Assembly (NCBI RefSeq): GCF_000717245.1 | Contig: NZ_JNYQ01000001.1 | Span: 62,001-126,000, forward strand | Origin: Kitasatospora papulosa | Lineage (GTDB): Bacteria > Actinomycetota > Actinomycetes > Streptomycetales > Streptomycetaceae | Reading direction: 5' to 3' | Length of the DNA stretch: 64,000 nucleotides | Shown here: piece after piece, positions 14,954 to 23,079 of the stretch | Layout: each line of letters opens with the position of its first letter | Numbering within the stretch: position 1 is the first letter of the stretch | Notes under the pieces: model-generated | The model's input: the letters and a program-made list of their open reading frames with translations, nothing else | What the model was told of the DNA's origin: nothing | The model's database searches: none | Made by a program: the position numbers and the translations under genes

Positions 14954-17323
14954 GTGGCCGCGCAGGATGCCGCTGTCGATTCGTTGCGGGACCGGGAGAT
15001 CGGTGTCGAACAAGAACATCTGGACCGGGTCTACCGCCGTCTCGAGGAGAAGATCGACGAGGCGGAATTTCTCATGCGGGACGCCGGCAAACGGGGCCAG
15101 GTGGGCACCCCCGGCGCACTCGCCGAACGGGACGCCCAGGTCTTCCGCGCCGGGGTCCATCTCAACCGGCTGAACAACGAGTTCGAGGACTTCCTCTTCG
15201 GGCGGATCGACCTGCTGCGCGGCAAGGACGGCGAACGCGGTCCGGACGGCGCCTTCACGTCGGTCGAGGCCGCCGACGACGCCGTGGCCGAGGACGGCAC
15301 CGCCGTGATCGCGGAGACCCTCCACGTCGGCCGTATAGGAGTACTCGACTCCGACTACGCGCCGCTGGTGATCGACTGGCGGGCACCCGCGGCCGCGCCG
15401 TTCTACCGTTCGACGCCGAAGGAGCCGGGCCGGGTCGTACGCCGCCGGGTCATCCGCTCCAAGGGCCGCAGGGTCCTCGGCGTCGAGGACGACCTGATGC
15501 GTCCGGAACTGACCGCCACCCTGGAGGGCCAGGCCCTTCCGGTGGTCGGCGACGGCGCCCTGATGGCCGCGCTGGGCCAGGCCCGCAGCCACACGATGCG
15601 GGACATCGTCTCGTCGATCCAGGCCGAGCAGGACATGGTCATCCGCGCTCCCGCCGCCTCCGTCACCGAGGTGTCCGGAGGTCCCGGCACGGGCAAGACG
15701 GCGGTGGCCCTGCACCGGGCCGCGTACCTCCTCTACCAGGACCGGCGGCGGTACTCGGGCGGCATCCTCGTCGTCTCGCCGACCCCGCTCCTCGTCGCGT
15801 ACACCGAAGGCGTGCTGCCCTCCCTCGGCGAGGAGGGCCAGGTCGCGATCCGCGCCGTCGGATCGCTGTCCGACGACGCCGCGGGGCCGGACGGCGCGAC
15901 CGCGTACGACGAGCCCGCCGTCGCCCGCGTCAAGGGGTCGTCCCGGATGCTCCACGTGCTGCGCAAGGCGGCCCGCGGGGCGCTGGAGCAGCCCGCGGCC
16001 CGGCCCGCCCCCCAGGAGGGTCAGCTGGAGTTCGGGGAGGCCCCCGCCGAGGCGGGTACCCCCACCCGGCTGCGGGTGGTGGCGTTCGGCGCCCGCATCG
16101 AGCTGGAGGCGGACGAGCTCCGGCGGATCAGGCACAACGTCCTCGGTGGCACGGCACCGGTCAACCTGCTGCGCCCGCGCGCCCGCAAGCTGCTCCTGGA
16201 CGCCCTCTGGAACAAGTCGTCGGGCCGGGGCCGCTACACCGACCCCGAGCTGGCCGCCGAACTGCGTTCCTCGTTCGACGAGGACGTGTCCACCGAGACG
16301 CCGTTCCTCACCTTCCTGAACGCCTGGTGGCCGGAGCTCACCCCCCGTCAGGTCCTGGCTGCGATGTCCGACGAGCGGCGTCTGAGCCGGTGGGCCCGCC
16401 GGATCCTCAACCAGGGCGAGGTGCGGCGCCTGGCGCGTTCGCTGAGACGGCTGGACGGGGAGGGCAAGGGGGCGCTGTCCGTCCACGACGTGGCGCTCCT
16501 GGACGAGCTGCAGACCCTGCTTGGCACCCCGGCCCGCCCGAAGCGGAAGCGGGAGGCCGATCCGCTGGACCAGCTCACCGGCCTCGAGGAGCTGATGCCG
16601 CAGCGCGAGGAGACCCAGCGGGAGCGCGCCGAGCGGCTGGCGGCGGAGCGCACGGAGTACGCCCACGTCATCGTCGACGAGGCGCAGGACCTGACGCCGA
16701 TGCAGTGGCGGATGGTGGGCCGCCGCGGGCGGCACGCCACCTGGACGATCGTCGGGGACGCGGCCCAGTCGTCCTGGTCCGACCCGGACGAGGCGTCCGC
16801 CGCCCGTGACGAGGCGCTCGGCAACCGGCCGCGGCGCCGCTTCACCCTCACCGTGAACTACCGCAACCCCGCGGAGATCGCCGAGCTCGCGGCCAAGGTG
16901 CTGGCACTGGCCATGCCGGGGATGGAGTCCCCGGCGGCGGTCCGCTCGACGGGGGTCGAGCCGCGCTTCGAGACGGTGCGGGACGGGGACCTCGCCGGGA
17001 CCGTCCGCGAGGAGGCCCGCAGGCTCCTGGACCGGGTGGACGGAACCGTCGGCGTGGTCGTCGCCATGAACCGCCGTGCCGAGGCCCGTGCGTGGCTGGA
17101 GGAGCTCGGGGAGCGGGTCGTGGCGCTGGGCAGCCTGGAGGCGAAGGGCCTGGAGTACGACGCCACGGTGGTGGTGTCCCCCGCGGAGATCGCCGACGAG
17201 TCACCGGCCGGTCTGCGGGTCCTGTACGTGGCACTCACCCGGGCGACGCAACAGCTCACCGTGGTCTCGGGTGAGCGCGACCTGCCGGACGAGGACGGGG
17301 TTCCGGACCTGCTGAGGGACTGA
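14954..17323 (+). CDS. HelD-like UvrD/Rep family helicase
   Basis: 789 residues. The N-terminal helical region (EQEHLDRVYRRLEEKIDEAE) is the coiled coil found in HelD proteins, which enter RNA polymerase channels and recycle stalled enzyme. Helicase motifs: Walker A GGPGTGKTAVAL (about 241), motif II VDEAQD (about 574), GDAAQSSW, LTVNYRNPAEI, and YVALTRATQQLTVV near the end. The insertion between Walker A and motif II is long, as in HelD. It begins 53 bp after the rsuA terminator. A role in RNA polymerase recycling is the best guess; a DNA repair helicase is less likely. Confidence 0.85.
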   Translation: MAAQDAAVDSLRDREIGVEQEHLDRVYRRLEEKIDEAEFLMRDAGKRGQVGTPGALAERDAQVFRAGVHLNRLNNEFEDFLFGRIDLLRGKDGERGPDGAFTSVEAADDAVAEDGTAVIAETLHVGRIGVLDSDYAPLVIDWRAPAAAPFYRSTPKEPGRVVRRRVIRSKGRRVLGVEDDLMRPELTATLEGQALPVVGDGALMAALGQARSHTMRDIVSSIQAEQDMVIRAPAASVTEVSGGPGTGKTAVALHRAAYLLYQDRRRYSGGILVVSPTPLLVAYTEGVLPSLGEEGQVAIRAVGSLSDDAAGPDGATAYDEPAVARVKGSSRMLHVLRKAARGALEQPAARPAPQEGQLEFGEAPAEAGTPTRLRVVAFGARIELEADELRRIRHNVLGGTAPVNLLRPRARKLLLDALWNKSSGRGRYTDPELAAELRSSFDEDVSTETPFLTFLNAWWPELTPRQVLAAMSDERRLSRWARRILNQGEVRRLARSLRRLDGEGKGALSVHDVALLDELQTLLGTPARPKRKREADPLDQLTGLEELMPQREETQRERAERLAAERTEYAHVIVDEAQDLTPMQWRMVGRRGRHATWTIVGDAAQSSWSDPDEASAARDEALGNRPRRRFTLTVNYRNPAEIAELAAKVLALAMPGMESPAAVRSTGVEPRFETVRDGDLAGTVREEARRLLDRVDGTVGVVVAMNRRAEARAWLEELGERVVALGSLEAKGLEYDATVVVSPAEIADESPAGLRVLYVALTRATQQLTVVSGERDLPDEDGVPDLLRD

Positions 17324-17405
17324 GCGGAGGGCTCCGGGCGGCCGGGAGGGACGTACTTCTCCGAGTCGGCCCGTCGCACGGGAGTCACTTCTCCGGGGTG
17401 TTTGT

Positions 17406-17411
17406 TAGCCT
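17406..17411 (+). promoter_or_regulatory. -10 box of the putative small RNA
   Basis: TAGCCT ends 6 nt before G17418, where the closing stem of the RNA begins, the right spacing for transcription to start on the stem. The -35 is weak. Confidence 0.45.
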
Positions 17412-17417
17412 GGATTC

Positions 17418-17556
17418 GGCACCGGCTCGATCCAAGCCCCCGGGCCCAACCTTCGTCGCTACGAGCGACCACTTGCCGCGAGGCGAGCATGGCGGGCCGG
17501 TGCCACCTGATCGCGAGAGGACAGACCCGCGTCACCTGATGGTGGCGCGGGTCTGT
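17418..17556 (+). ncRNA. Candidate structured small RNA or riboswitch
   Basis: GGCACCGGC (17418-17426) pairs perfectly with GCCGGTGCC (17496-17504), closing an about 87-nt domain. Inside are GTCGCT-ACG-AGCGAC (17455-17469) and GCC-GCGA-GGC, a GNRA-type tetraloop hairpin. After a 16-nt linker comes a 16-bp hairpin (ACAGACCCGCG...CGCGGGTCTGT, 17521-17556, with a G-U pair and a TGAT loop). The next gene, malic enzyme, starts 218 nt further on, so it is either a free small RNA or a leader that terminates early. It does not match riboswitch classes whose core motifs I know. No protein is expected here, although an ORF crosses it. Confidence 0.6.
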
Positions 17557-17643
17557 TCGTGTGTACGGGTTCCACGCGAGCCACACCCTTCCCCCGTTTC
17601 GCACCGGATCGGGGTTACGCCCGGCCTCCACTTCTCGTATGGT

Positions 17644-17692
17644 GGAAAAAAATTTCCGAAAGGTGGCAGTCATTACCTGCTACCGGCCGGTA
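17644..17692 (+). promoter_or_regulatory. Operator-like sites upstream of malic enzyme
   Basis: Two palindromic elements lie close together: GGAAA-AAAA-TTTCC (17644-17657), a striking A/T tract in GC-rich DNA, and TACCGGCCGGTA (17681-17692), a perfect 12-bp palindrome. They lie 83-131 bp before ATG 17775 and could be regulator sites or promoter parts. Confidence 0.4.
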
Positions 17693-17774
17693 GGTGCGAC
17701 GATCGGAACGCACGTGCGGGGCTCGGCCCCGTTCGCGTGCGGCAACGAAGCTCAGGAAAGCGAAGGACTCGGCC

Positions 17775-19208
17775 ATGGCAACGGCGCCCAGCGTCTCGTA
17801 CTCGATGACGGTCCGGCTGGAGGTGCCCGCGAGCGGCACAGCGGTCTCCCAGCTGACCACGGCCGTGGAGTCCTCCGGTGGCTCGGTAACCGGCCTCGAC
17901 GTGACCGCCTCCGGCCACGAGAAGCTGCGGATCGACGTCACGATCGCGGCCTCCTCGACCTCGCACGCCGACGAGATCGTCGAGGGCCTGCGCGACATCG
18001 ACGGCGTCGTGCTGGGCAAGGTCTCCGACCGTACGTTCCTGATGCACCTCGGCGGCAAGATCGAGATGGCGTCCAAGCACCCCATCCGCAGCCGTGACGA
18101 CCTCTCGATGATCTACACCCCGGGTGTGGCCCGGGTGTGCATGGCGATCGCCGAGAACCCCGAGGACGCCCGCCGCCTGACCATCAAGCGGAACTCCGTC
18201 GCGGTGGTCACGGACGGCTCCGCGGTGCTCGGCCTCGGCAACATCGGCCCGATGGCGTCGCTGCCCGTGATGGAGGGCAAGGCGGCCCTCTTCAAGCGCT
18301 TCGCCGGGATCGACGCATGGCCGATCTGCCTGGACACGCAGGACACCGACGAGATCGTCTCCATCGTCAAGGCGATCGCCCCGGGCTTCGCGGGCATCAA
18401 TCTGGAGGACATCTCCGCCCCCCGCTGCTTCGAGATCGAGGCACGGCTGCGTGAGGCCCTGGACATCCCCGTCTTCCACGACGACCAGCACGGCACCGCG
18501 ATCGTCGTCCTCGCCGCGCTCACCAACGCCCTGCGTGTGGTCGGCAAGGCGATCGGTGACGTACGGGTCGTCATGTCCGGGGCCGGCGCCGCCGGCACGG
18601 CCATCCTGAAGCTGCTCATCGCGGCCGGCGTCAAGCACGCGGTCGTCGCCGACATCCACGGTGTGGTGCACGCGGGCCGCGAGGACCTGGTGGACGCCAC
18701 CCCGGACTCGCCGCTGCGCTGGATCGCGGACAACACCAACCCCGAGGGCGTCACCGGCACCCTCAAGCAGGCCGTCGCCGGCTCCGACGTCTTCATCGGC
18801 GTCTCCGCCCCCAACGTCCTGGACGGCTCCGACGTCGCGGCCATGGCGGAGGGCGCGATCGTGTTCGCGCTCGCGAACCCGGACCCCGAGGTGGACCCGG
18901 CGGTCGCCCGTGAGACGGCCGCGGTCGTCGCCACGGGGCGCTCCGACTTCCCGAACCAGATCAACAACGTGCTGGTCTTCCCGGGTGTCTTCCGCGGCCT
19001 GCTGGACGCTCAGTCCCGCACCGTCAACACGGAGATGATGCTCGCCGCGGCGCGTGCCCTCGCCGACGTCGTCGCGGAGGACGAGGTGAACGCGAACTAC
19101 ATCATCCCGTCGGTCTTCAACGACAAGGTCGCGGGCGCCGTCGCCGGCGCGGTCCGGGAGGCCGCGAAGGCGGCCGGAGTCGCCGAGGCGGCCTCCGACC
19201 CCGCGTAG
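17775..19208 (+). CDS. NAD-dependent malic enzyme with N-terminal ACT domain
   Basis: 477 residues from ATG 17775, preceded by CTCAGGAAAGCGAAGG. Malic enzyme converts malate to pyruvate and CO2, linking the TCA cycle to lipid precursors. An ACT-type ligand-binding domain (about 9-88) precedes the catalytic core: SMIYTPGVARVC, LGLGNIGP, FAGINLEDISAPRCFEIE (metal-binding Glu and Asp), DDQHGTAIVVLAAL, and the nucleotide fold VVMSGAGAAGTAIL. The small-RNA element lies upstream in the same long gap. Cofactor choice (NAD) is from memory of the S. coelicolor counterpart. Confidence 0.93.
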   Translation: MATAPSVSYSMTVRLEVPASGTAVSQLTTAVESSGGSVTGLDVTASGHEKLRIDVTIAASSTSHADEIVEGLRDIDGVVLGKVSDRTFLMHLGGKIEMASKHPIRSRDDLSMIYTPGVARVCMAIAENPEDARRLTIKRNSVAVVTDGSAVLGLGNIGPMASLPVMEGKAALFKRFAGIDAWPICLDTQDTDEIVSIVKAIAPGFAGINLEDISAPRCFEIEARLREALDIPVFHDDQHGTAIVVLAALTNALRVVGKAIGDVRVVMSGAGAAGTAILKLLIAAGVKHAVVADIHGVVHAGREDLVDATPDSPLRWIADNTNPEGVTGTLKQAVAGSDVFIGVSAPNVLDGSDVAAMAEGAIVFALANPDPEVDPAVARETAAVVATGRSDFPNQINNVLVFPGVFRGLLDAQSRTVNTEMMLAAARALADVVAEDEVNANYIIPSVFNDKVAGAVAGAVREAAKAAGVAEAASDPA

Positions 19209-19241
19209 CCGCTTCCCCCGGACGGCGGAGCCGTACTCCGC

Positions 19242-19269
19242 CGGCGGGGGTCGGCCACGGCCCCCGCCG
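19242..19269 (+). terminator. Terminator after malic enzyme
   Basis: CGGCGGGGG (19242-19250) pairs with CCCCCGCCG (19261-19269) around a 10-nt loop, 33 bp after the stop. No T tract follows, as is common in Streptomyces. Confidence 0.55.
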
Positions 19270-19508
19270 ACGGTGCCGTACCTCACGTCCGGGCGGTCCG
19301 TACGGCGCGTCGTGGGTCGCGGCGTCCCAAACGCCCCTTTAGGGTGGGCGGGCAGCGAGACCCACCGGCCCGGCATCCGCTGCGGACCGCTCCGACAAGT
19401 CGACGGAACGTCATCACAGGCATTCGGTGGTGCTTTTCGCGTGACGTCGAGGGGTTCCGGATTGGCGTTAGCGCCGCAGGTGGGGGCAGGATGCGTATTC
19501 GGGCGCGA

Positions 19509-19526
19509 GGGTCTGACATCAGACCC
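19509..19526 (+). promoter_or_regulatory. Perfect palindrome upstream of the HU gene
   Basis: GGGTCTGA-CA-TCAGACCC has 8-bp perfect arms. The 2-nt centre favours a protein operator over an RNA hairpin. It lies 84 bp before the HU start. The rest of the 400-bp gap holds the malic enzyme terminator and a possible TAGGGT -10 box at 19340-19345. Confidence 0.45.
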
Positions 19527-19609
19527 GGGTCCGGGGACTGTCAGAGGGCCCTGGCAGCATCGGCTTCGATCTCACGCCTCACAGGCAAGAAGAACACGGG
19601 AGTACAAAC

Positions 19610-19891
19610 ATGAACCGCAGTGAGCTGGTGGCCGCCCTGGCCGACCGTGCCGAGGTGACCCGCAAGGACGCCGACGCCGTTCTGGCCGCGCTCGCCGAGA
19701 CCGTCGGCGAGATCGTCGCCAAGGGCGACGAGAAGGTCACCATCCCCGGCTTCCTGACCTTCGAGCGCACCCACCGTGCCGCTCGCACCGCTCGTAACCC
19801 GCAGACCGGCGACCCGATCAACATCCCGGCCGGCTACAGCGTGAAGGTCTCCGCGGGCTCGAAGCTCAAGGAAGCCGCCAAGGGCAAGTAA
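19610..19891 (+). CDS. hupA: HU family DNA-binding protein
   Basis: 93 residues, the standard length of a short HU. It begins MNRSELVAALADRAEVTRKD and has the VTIPGFLTFERTHRAARTAR arm region and the NPQTGDPINIP DNA-intercalating tip. HU bends DNA and compacts the nucleoid; this short form is the vegetative HupA type, unlike the lysine-tailed HupS of spores. It lies in a long gap with its own upstream palindrome and is followed by a strong terminator, so it is monocistronic. Confidence 0.95.
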   Translation: MNRSELVAALADRAEVTRKDADAVLAALAETVGEIVAKGDEKVTIPGFLTFERTHRAARTARNPQTGDPINIPAGYSVKVSAGSKLKEAAKGK

Positions 19892-19908
19892 GGCCCCCAG
19901 GCAGCAAG

Positions 19909-19942
19909 AAGGGCGGCCGTCCCGACCGGGACGGCCGCCCTT
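19909..19942 (+). terminator. Terminator of the HU gene
   Basis: A perfect 15-bp stem AAGGGCGGCCGTCCC with GGGACGGCCGCCCTT and loop GACC, 18 bp after the stop. Confidence 0.9.
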
Positions 19943-20141
19943 CGGCATGTCCAGGGCCGTCCGGGGAGCCGCGTCCCGGACGCACGACGCCCGTGCGGGC
20001 GCTGTGGGGCGGGCTGCGGCGCCCCGGCACCTTCCGGTGGACCCGGGGAGGCCCGTACGCCCCGTTCGGCTCTGTACGGGCGTTCTGTGGCGCCTGTTCA
20101 GGTGACAAGCGGCTGACGGGCGCCCGACGGTACGGAAAAGC

Positions 20142-20177
20142 CCGCCGCCCCGGTCCCTCGCGGGGCCGGGGCGGCGG
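20142..20177 (-). terminator. Terminator of murA
   Basis: CCGCCGCCCCGG (20142-20153) pairs with CCGGGGCGGCGG (20166-20177). Read on the minus strand it is followed by GCTTTT, so it terminates murA. The remainder of 19943-20250 shows no gene. Confidence 0.85.
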
Positions 20178-20250
20178 ACTGTGGTGGTGCGGGTGCGCAA
20201 TGCTGTGTGCGGCAGCACTGTGCGCGCGCCGGAGCGCGCCGGGCGGTGCG

Positions 20251-21591
20251 TCAGACGAGTGACCCGCCGGGGAGTTCGACCTTGGCGCCGAGCTTCTCGA
20301 GCTTGTCCATGAAGTTCTCGTAGCCGCGGTTGATCAGGTCGATCCCGTGGACCCGGGACGTCCCCTGGGCCGCCAGGGCGGCGATCAGGTACGAGAACCC
20401 GCCGCGCAGGTCCGGGATGACCAGATCCGCGCCCTGGAGCTTCGTGGGCCCGGACACGACCGCCGAGTGCAGGAAGTTCCGCTGCCCGAAGCGGCAGTCG
20501 GAGCCGCCGAGGCACTCCCGGTAGAGCTGGATGTGCGCACCCATCTGGTTCAGCGCCGAGGTGAAGCCGAGCCGGGACTCGTAGACCGTCTCGTGGACGA
20601 TCGACAGTCCGGCCGCCTGCGTCAGGGCCACCACCAGCGGCTGCTGCCAGTCGGTCTGGAAGCCGGGGTGCACGTCCGTCTCCAGCGCGATGGCGTTCAG
20701 CGCGCCGCCCGGGTGCCAGAAGCGGATGCCCTCGTCGTCGATCTCGAAGGCGCCCCCGACACGGCGGAAGGTGTTCAGGAAGGTCATCATCGAGCGCTGC
20801 TGGGCGCCGCGCACGTAGATGTTGCCCTCGGTCGCCAGGGCCGCGGACGCCCAGGAGGCGGCCTCCAGACGGTCCGGGATCGCCCGGTGGGTGTAACCGT
20901 CGAGCCTGTCGACACCCGTGATCCGGATGGTCCGGTCGGTGTCCATGGAGATGATCGCGCCCATCTTCTGCAGTACGCAGATGAGGTCCTCGATCTCCGG
21001 CTCGACGGCCGCGTTGGACAGCTCGGTGACGCCCTCGGCGAGGACGGCGGTCAGCAGCACCTGCTCGGTGGAGCCGACCGACGGGTACGGGAGGCGGATC
21101 TTCGTGCCCCGGAGCCGCTGCGGGGCCTCCAGGTACTGGCCGTCCGCCCGCTTCTCGATGGTCGCGCCGAACTGGCGGAGCACCTCGAAGTGGAAGTCGA
21201 TCGGCCGGCCGCCGATGTCGCAGCCGCCCAGGCCCGGGATGAAGGCGTGGCCGAGGCGGTGCAGCAGGGGGCCGCAGAAGAGGATCGGGATGCGCGACGA
21301 GCCCGCGTGGGCGTCGATGTCGGCGACGTTCGCGCTCTCGACGTGCGACGGGTCGAGGATGAGTTCGCCCGGCTCGTCACCGGGCCGGACGGTCACGCCG
21401 TGCAGCTGCAGCAGTCCCCGGACCACCCGCACATCGCGGATGTCGGGCACGTTGCGGAGCCGGCTGGGCCCGCTGCCGAGCAGCGCGGCGACCATTGCCT
21501 TCGGCACCAGGTTCTTGGCGCCTCGGACGCGGATCTCGCCCTCCAGCGGGGTGCCGCCGTGGACAAGCAGGACATCGTCTGTGCCGGTCAT
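20251..21591 (-). CDS. murA: UDP-N-acetylglucosamine 1-carboxyvinyltransferase MurA
   Basis: 446 residues. Adds enolpyruvate from phosphoenolpyruvate to UDP-GlcNAc, the first committed step of peptidoglycan synthesis. Seen: LVHGGTPLEGEIRVRGAKN at the start (substrate Lys-Asn), GCDIGGRPIDFHFEVLRQFG, the EPSP-synthase repeat structure, and VIPDLRGGFSYLIAALAAQG near the end. In the loop where many MurA proteins have Cys, the sequence is GGCDIGGRPID, so an Asp aligns there as in mycobacterial MurA and predicts fosfomycin resistance; I aligned this by eye only. It is divergent from the YqgE gene. Confidence 0.94.
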   Translation of the reverse strand: MTGTDDVLLVHGGTPLEGEIRVRGAKNLVPKAMVAALLGSGPSRLRNVPDIRDVRVVRGLLQLHGVTVRPGDEPGELILDPSHVESANVADIDAHAGSSRIPILFCGPLLHRLGHAFIPGLGGCDIGGRPIDFHFEVLRQFGATIEKRADGQYLEAPQRLRGTKIRLPYPSVGSTEQVLLTAVLAEGVTELSNAAVEPEIEDLICVLQKMGAIISMDTDRTIRITGVDRLDGYTHRAIPDRLEAASWASAALATEGNIYVRGAQQRSMMTFLNTFRRVGGAFEIDDEGIRFWHPGGALNAIALETDVHPGFQTDWQQPLVVALTQAAGLSIVHETVYESRLGFTSALNQMGAHIQLYRECLGGSDCRFGQRNFLHSAVVSGPTKLQGADLVIPDLRGGFSYLIAALAAQGTSRVHGIDLINRGYENFMDKLEKLGAKVELPGGSLV

Positions 21592-21888
21592 GTATCTCGC
21601 GTTCCGGAGTGGTCGGGCAGGGGGCCATCAAAAGGGTAATGGGCCTCAGCCCCCCTTCCGTAAGGCGCCGGGGGGTATACGAACGTCATGAATCCGCCAC
21701 AACACGTTCTGCTCGCGGTGCCTTGCGGAGGGTCACCATCCGCAAGGCCCGTCCGGCAGCCCCGCGAACGTGCGCTCCCGGTGCGCCCGTACCGCGTCCG
21801 TGCGCCCTGAGCTGCGGACGGACGCCTGCCGGGACCGGGCGGGCCACTTGACCCCCGCGGAGGGCGAAGATGCGGGATCATCTGTGCC

Positions 21889-22491
21889 ATGACGGAGGTG
21901 TCCTCGCTCACAGGACGGCTGCTCGTGGCCGCACCCGCCCTGGCGGACCCGAATTTCGACCGCGCGGTGGTGCTGCTCCTCGACCACGACGAGGAGGGCT
22001 CGCTGGGCGTGGTCCTGAACCGCCCGACCCCGGTCGTCGTGGGGGACATCCTGGAGTCCTGGGCGGGCCTGGCCGGCCAGCCGGACGTGGTCTTCCAGGG
22101 TGGCCCGGTGTCGCTCGACTCCGCGCTCGGCGTCGCCCTCATCCCCGGGGACGAGGGGGTCCCGGGGGGTTCCGGGATCCGCCCGGGCGGCGGAGCGGTG
22201 CCCCTCGGCTGGCGGCGGGTGCACGGGGCGATCTGCCTGGTGGACCTGGACGCCCCGCCGGAGCTGCTGGCCGCGGAGCTCGGTTCGCTGCGGATCTTCG
22301 CCGGATACGCGGGCTGGGGGCCCGGTCAGCTGGAGTCGGAGCTGACGGACGGAGCCTGGTACGTGGTCGAGTCGGAGCCGGGCGACGTGTCGTCCCCGCA
22401 CCCGGAGAACCTCTGGCGCGCGGTTCTCCGGCGGCAGCGCAGCGAACTGGCCATGATCGCGACGTATCCGGACGACCCTTCGCTGAACTGA
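21889..22491 (+). CDS. YqgE/AlgH family protein
   Basis: 200 residues of the UPF0301 family. Typical blocks: LTGRLLVAAPALADPNFDRA, VVLLLDHDEEGSLGVVLNRP, FQGGPVS, LRIFAGYAGWGPGQLE, and GAWYVVE. Biochemical function is not settled for the family; AlgH is linked to alginate regulation in Pseudomonas. It starts 297 bp from murA on the opposite strand. That gap should hold both promoters, but I see no clear boxes. Confidence 0.92.
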   Translation: MTEVSSLTGRLLVAAPALADPNFDRAVVLLLDHDEEGSLGVVLNRPTPVVVGDILESWAGLAGQPDVVFQGGPVSLDSALGVALIPGDEGVPGGSGIRPGGGAVPLGWRRVHGAICLVDLDAPPELLAAELGSLRIFAGYAGWGPGQLESELTDGAWYVVESEPGDVSSPHPENLWRAVLRRQRSELAMIATYPDDPSLN

Positions 22492-22507
22492 TGCGCGGAG
22501 CTTTCAG

Positions 22508-22513
22508 TACGCT
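22508..22513 (+). promoter_or_regulatory. -10 box, likely leaderless DUF3039 transcript
   Basis: TACGCT ends 8 nt before ATG 22522 with no Shine-Dalgarno between. TGAACT at 22484-22489 could be the -35, inside the end of the YqgE gene. Confidence 0.4.
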
Positions 22514-22521
22514 TGGCAGTT

Positions 22522-22821
22522 ATGAGCACTCTTGAGCCCGAGCGCGGGGCAGGTACGGGGACCCTCGTAGAGCCGACGCCGCAGGTGTCGAACGGCGACG
22601 GTGACCACGAGCGCTACGCCCATTACGTCCAGAAGGACAAGATCATGGCGAGCGCCCTGGAGGGCACTCCCGTGGTGGCGCTGTGCGGCAAGGTCTGGGT
22701 CCCGGGGCGTGACCCGAAGAAGTACCCGGTCTGTCCCATGTGCAAGGAGATCTACGAGTCCATGGGCGCCGGTGGCGACAAGGACAAGGGCAAGGGCGGC
22801 AAGGACAGCGGCAAGAAGTAG
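22522..22821 (+). CDS. DUF3039 family small zinc-ribbon-like protein
   Basis: 99 residues. The core reads ALCGKVWVPGRDPKKYPVCP, followed by MCKEIYESM: one Cys, then a C-x2-C pair, suggesting metal binding. The C-terminus is a Lys/Gly-rich tail. This matches the actinobacterial DUF3039 family, whose role is unknown. A TTG nine bases upstream is in frame, but ATG 22522 fits the family start and the nearby -10 box. Confidence 0.85.
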   Translation: MSTLEPERGAGTGTLVEPTPQVSNGDGDHERYAHYVQKDKIMASALEGTPVVALCGKVWVPGRDPKKYPVCPMCKEIYESMGAGGDKDKGKGGKDSGKK

Positions 22822-22875
22822 TCGGCCCGACCTCTTACCTCTTCATCCCTTTATCCGGTTCTTCTGATTCCGACC

Positions 22876-22914
22876 ACGGCCCCGGGACGCGCGAGACGCG
22901 CGCCCCGGGGCCGT
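22876..22914 (+). terminator. Terminator after the DUF3039 gene
   Basis: ACGGCCCCGGG pairs with CCCGGGGCCGT, and inside it CGCGCG pairs with CGCGCG around AGA. It is 55 bp after the stop and isolates the downstream sugar operon. Confidence 0.85.
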
Positions 22915-22968
22915 CGGCGTTCCCGGGCGAGGCCTGTGCGTTGCACGGGCTGCACCGCGTGGTCACAG

Positions 22969-22984
22969 AGTGGTTGAGACCACT
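22969..22984 (+). promoter_or_regulatory. DasR-like operator (dre)
   Basis: AGTGGTTGAGACCACT matches the DasR consensus A(C/G)TGGTCTAGACCA(C/G)T at 14 of 16 positions. It touches the -35 box of the following promoter, so bound DasR would block RNA polymerase. DasR represses chitin and GlcNAc uptake genes, which fits the downstream ABC-hexosaminidase operon. Confidence 0.7.
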
Positions 22985-23012
22985 TGTCGGCGTGCTGGGG
23001 TCCCCTTAGTCT
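22984..23012 (+). promoter_or_regulatory. Promoter of the sugar ABC operon
   Basis: TTGTCG (22984-22989), 17-bp spacer, TAGTCT (23007-23012): a good housekeeping-type promoter. Start of transcription is expected near 23019. Confidence 0.6.
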
Positions 23013-23040
23013 CCTGCCAGTTGTGCAGAACGAAACGCAC

Positions 23041-23057
23041 GTTGCATGGAATGCAAC
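23041..23057 (+). promoter_or_regulatory. Second inverted repeat in the sugar operon leader
   Basis: GTTGCAT-GGA-ATGCAAC, perfect 7-bp arms, lies after the predicted transcription start and 22 bp before ATG 23080. A LacI- or ROK-type operator is possible, acting in addition to the dre. Confidence 0.5.
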
Positions 23058-23079
23058 GATTGACCGGTAGGGGTTCCGG

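Noticed and set aside
17418..17504. 6C RNA identity for the structured element
   Set aside because: The expected pair of hairpins with six-cytosine loops is not present; only one C-rich stretch is seen.
17398..17808. ORF over the putative RNA element
   Set aside because: It crosses two strong hairpins and ends inside the malic enzyme gene.
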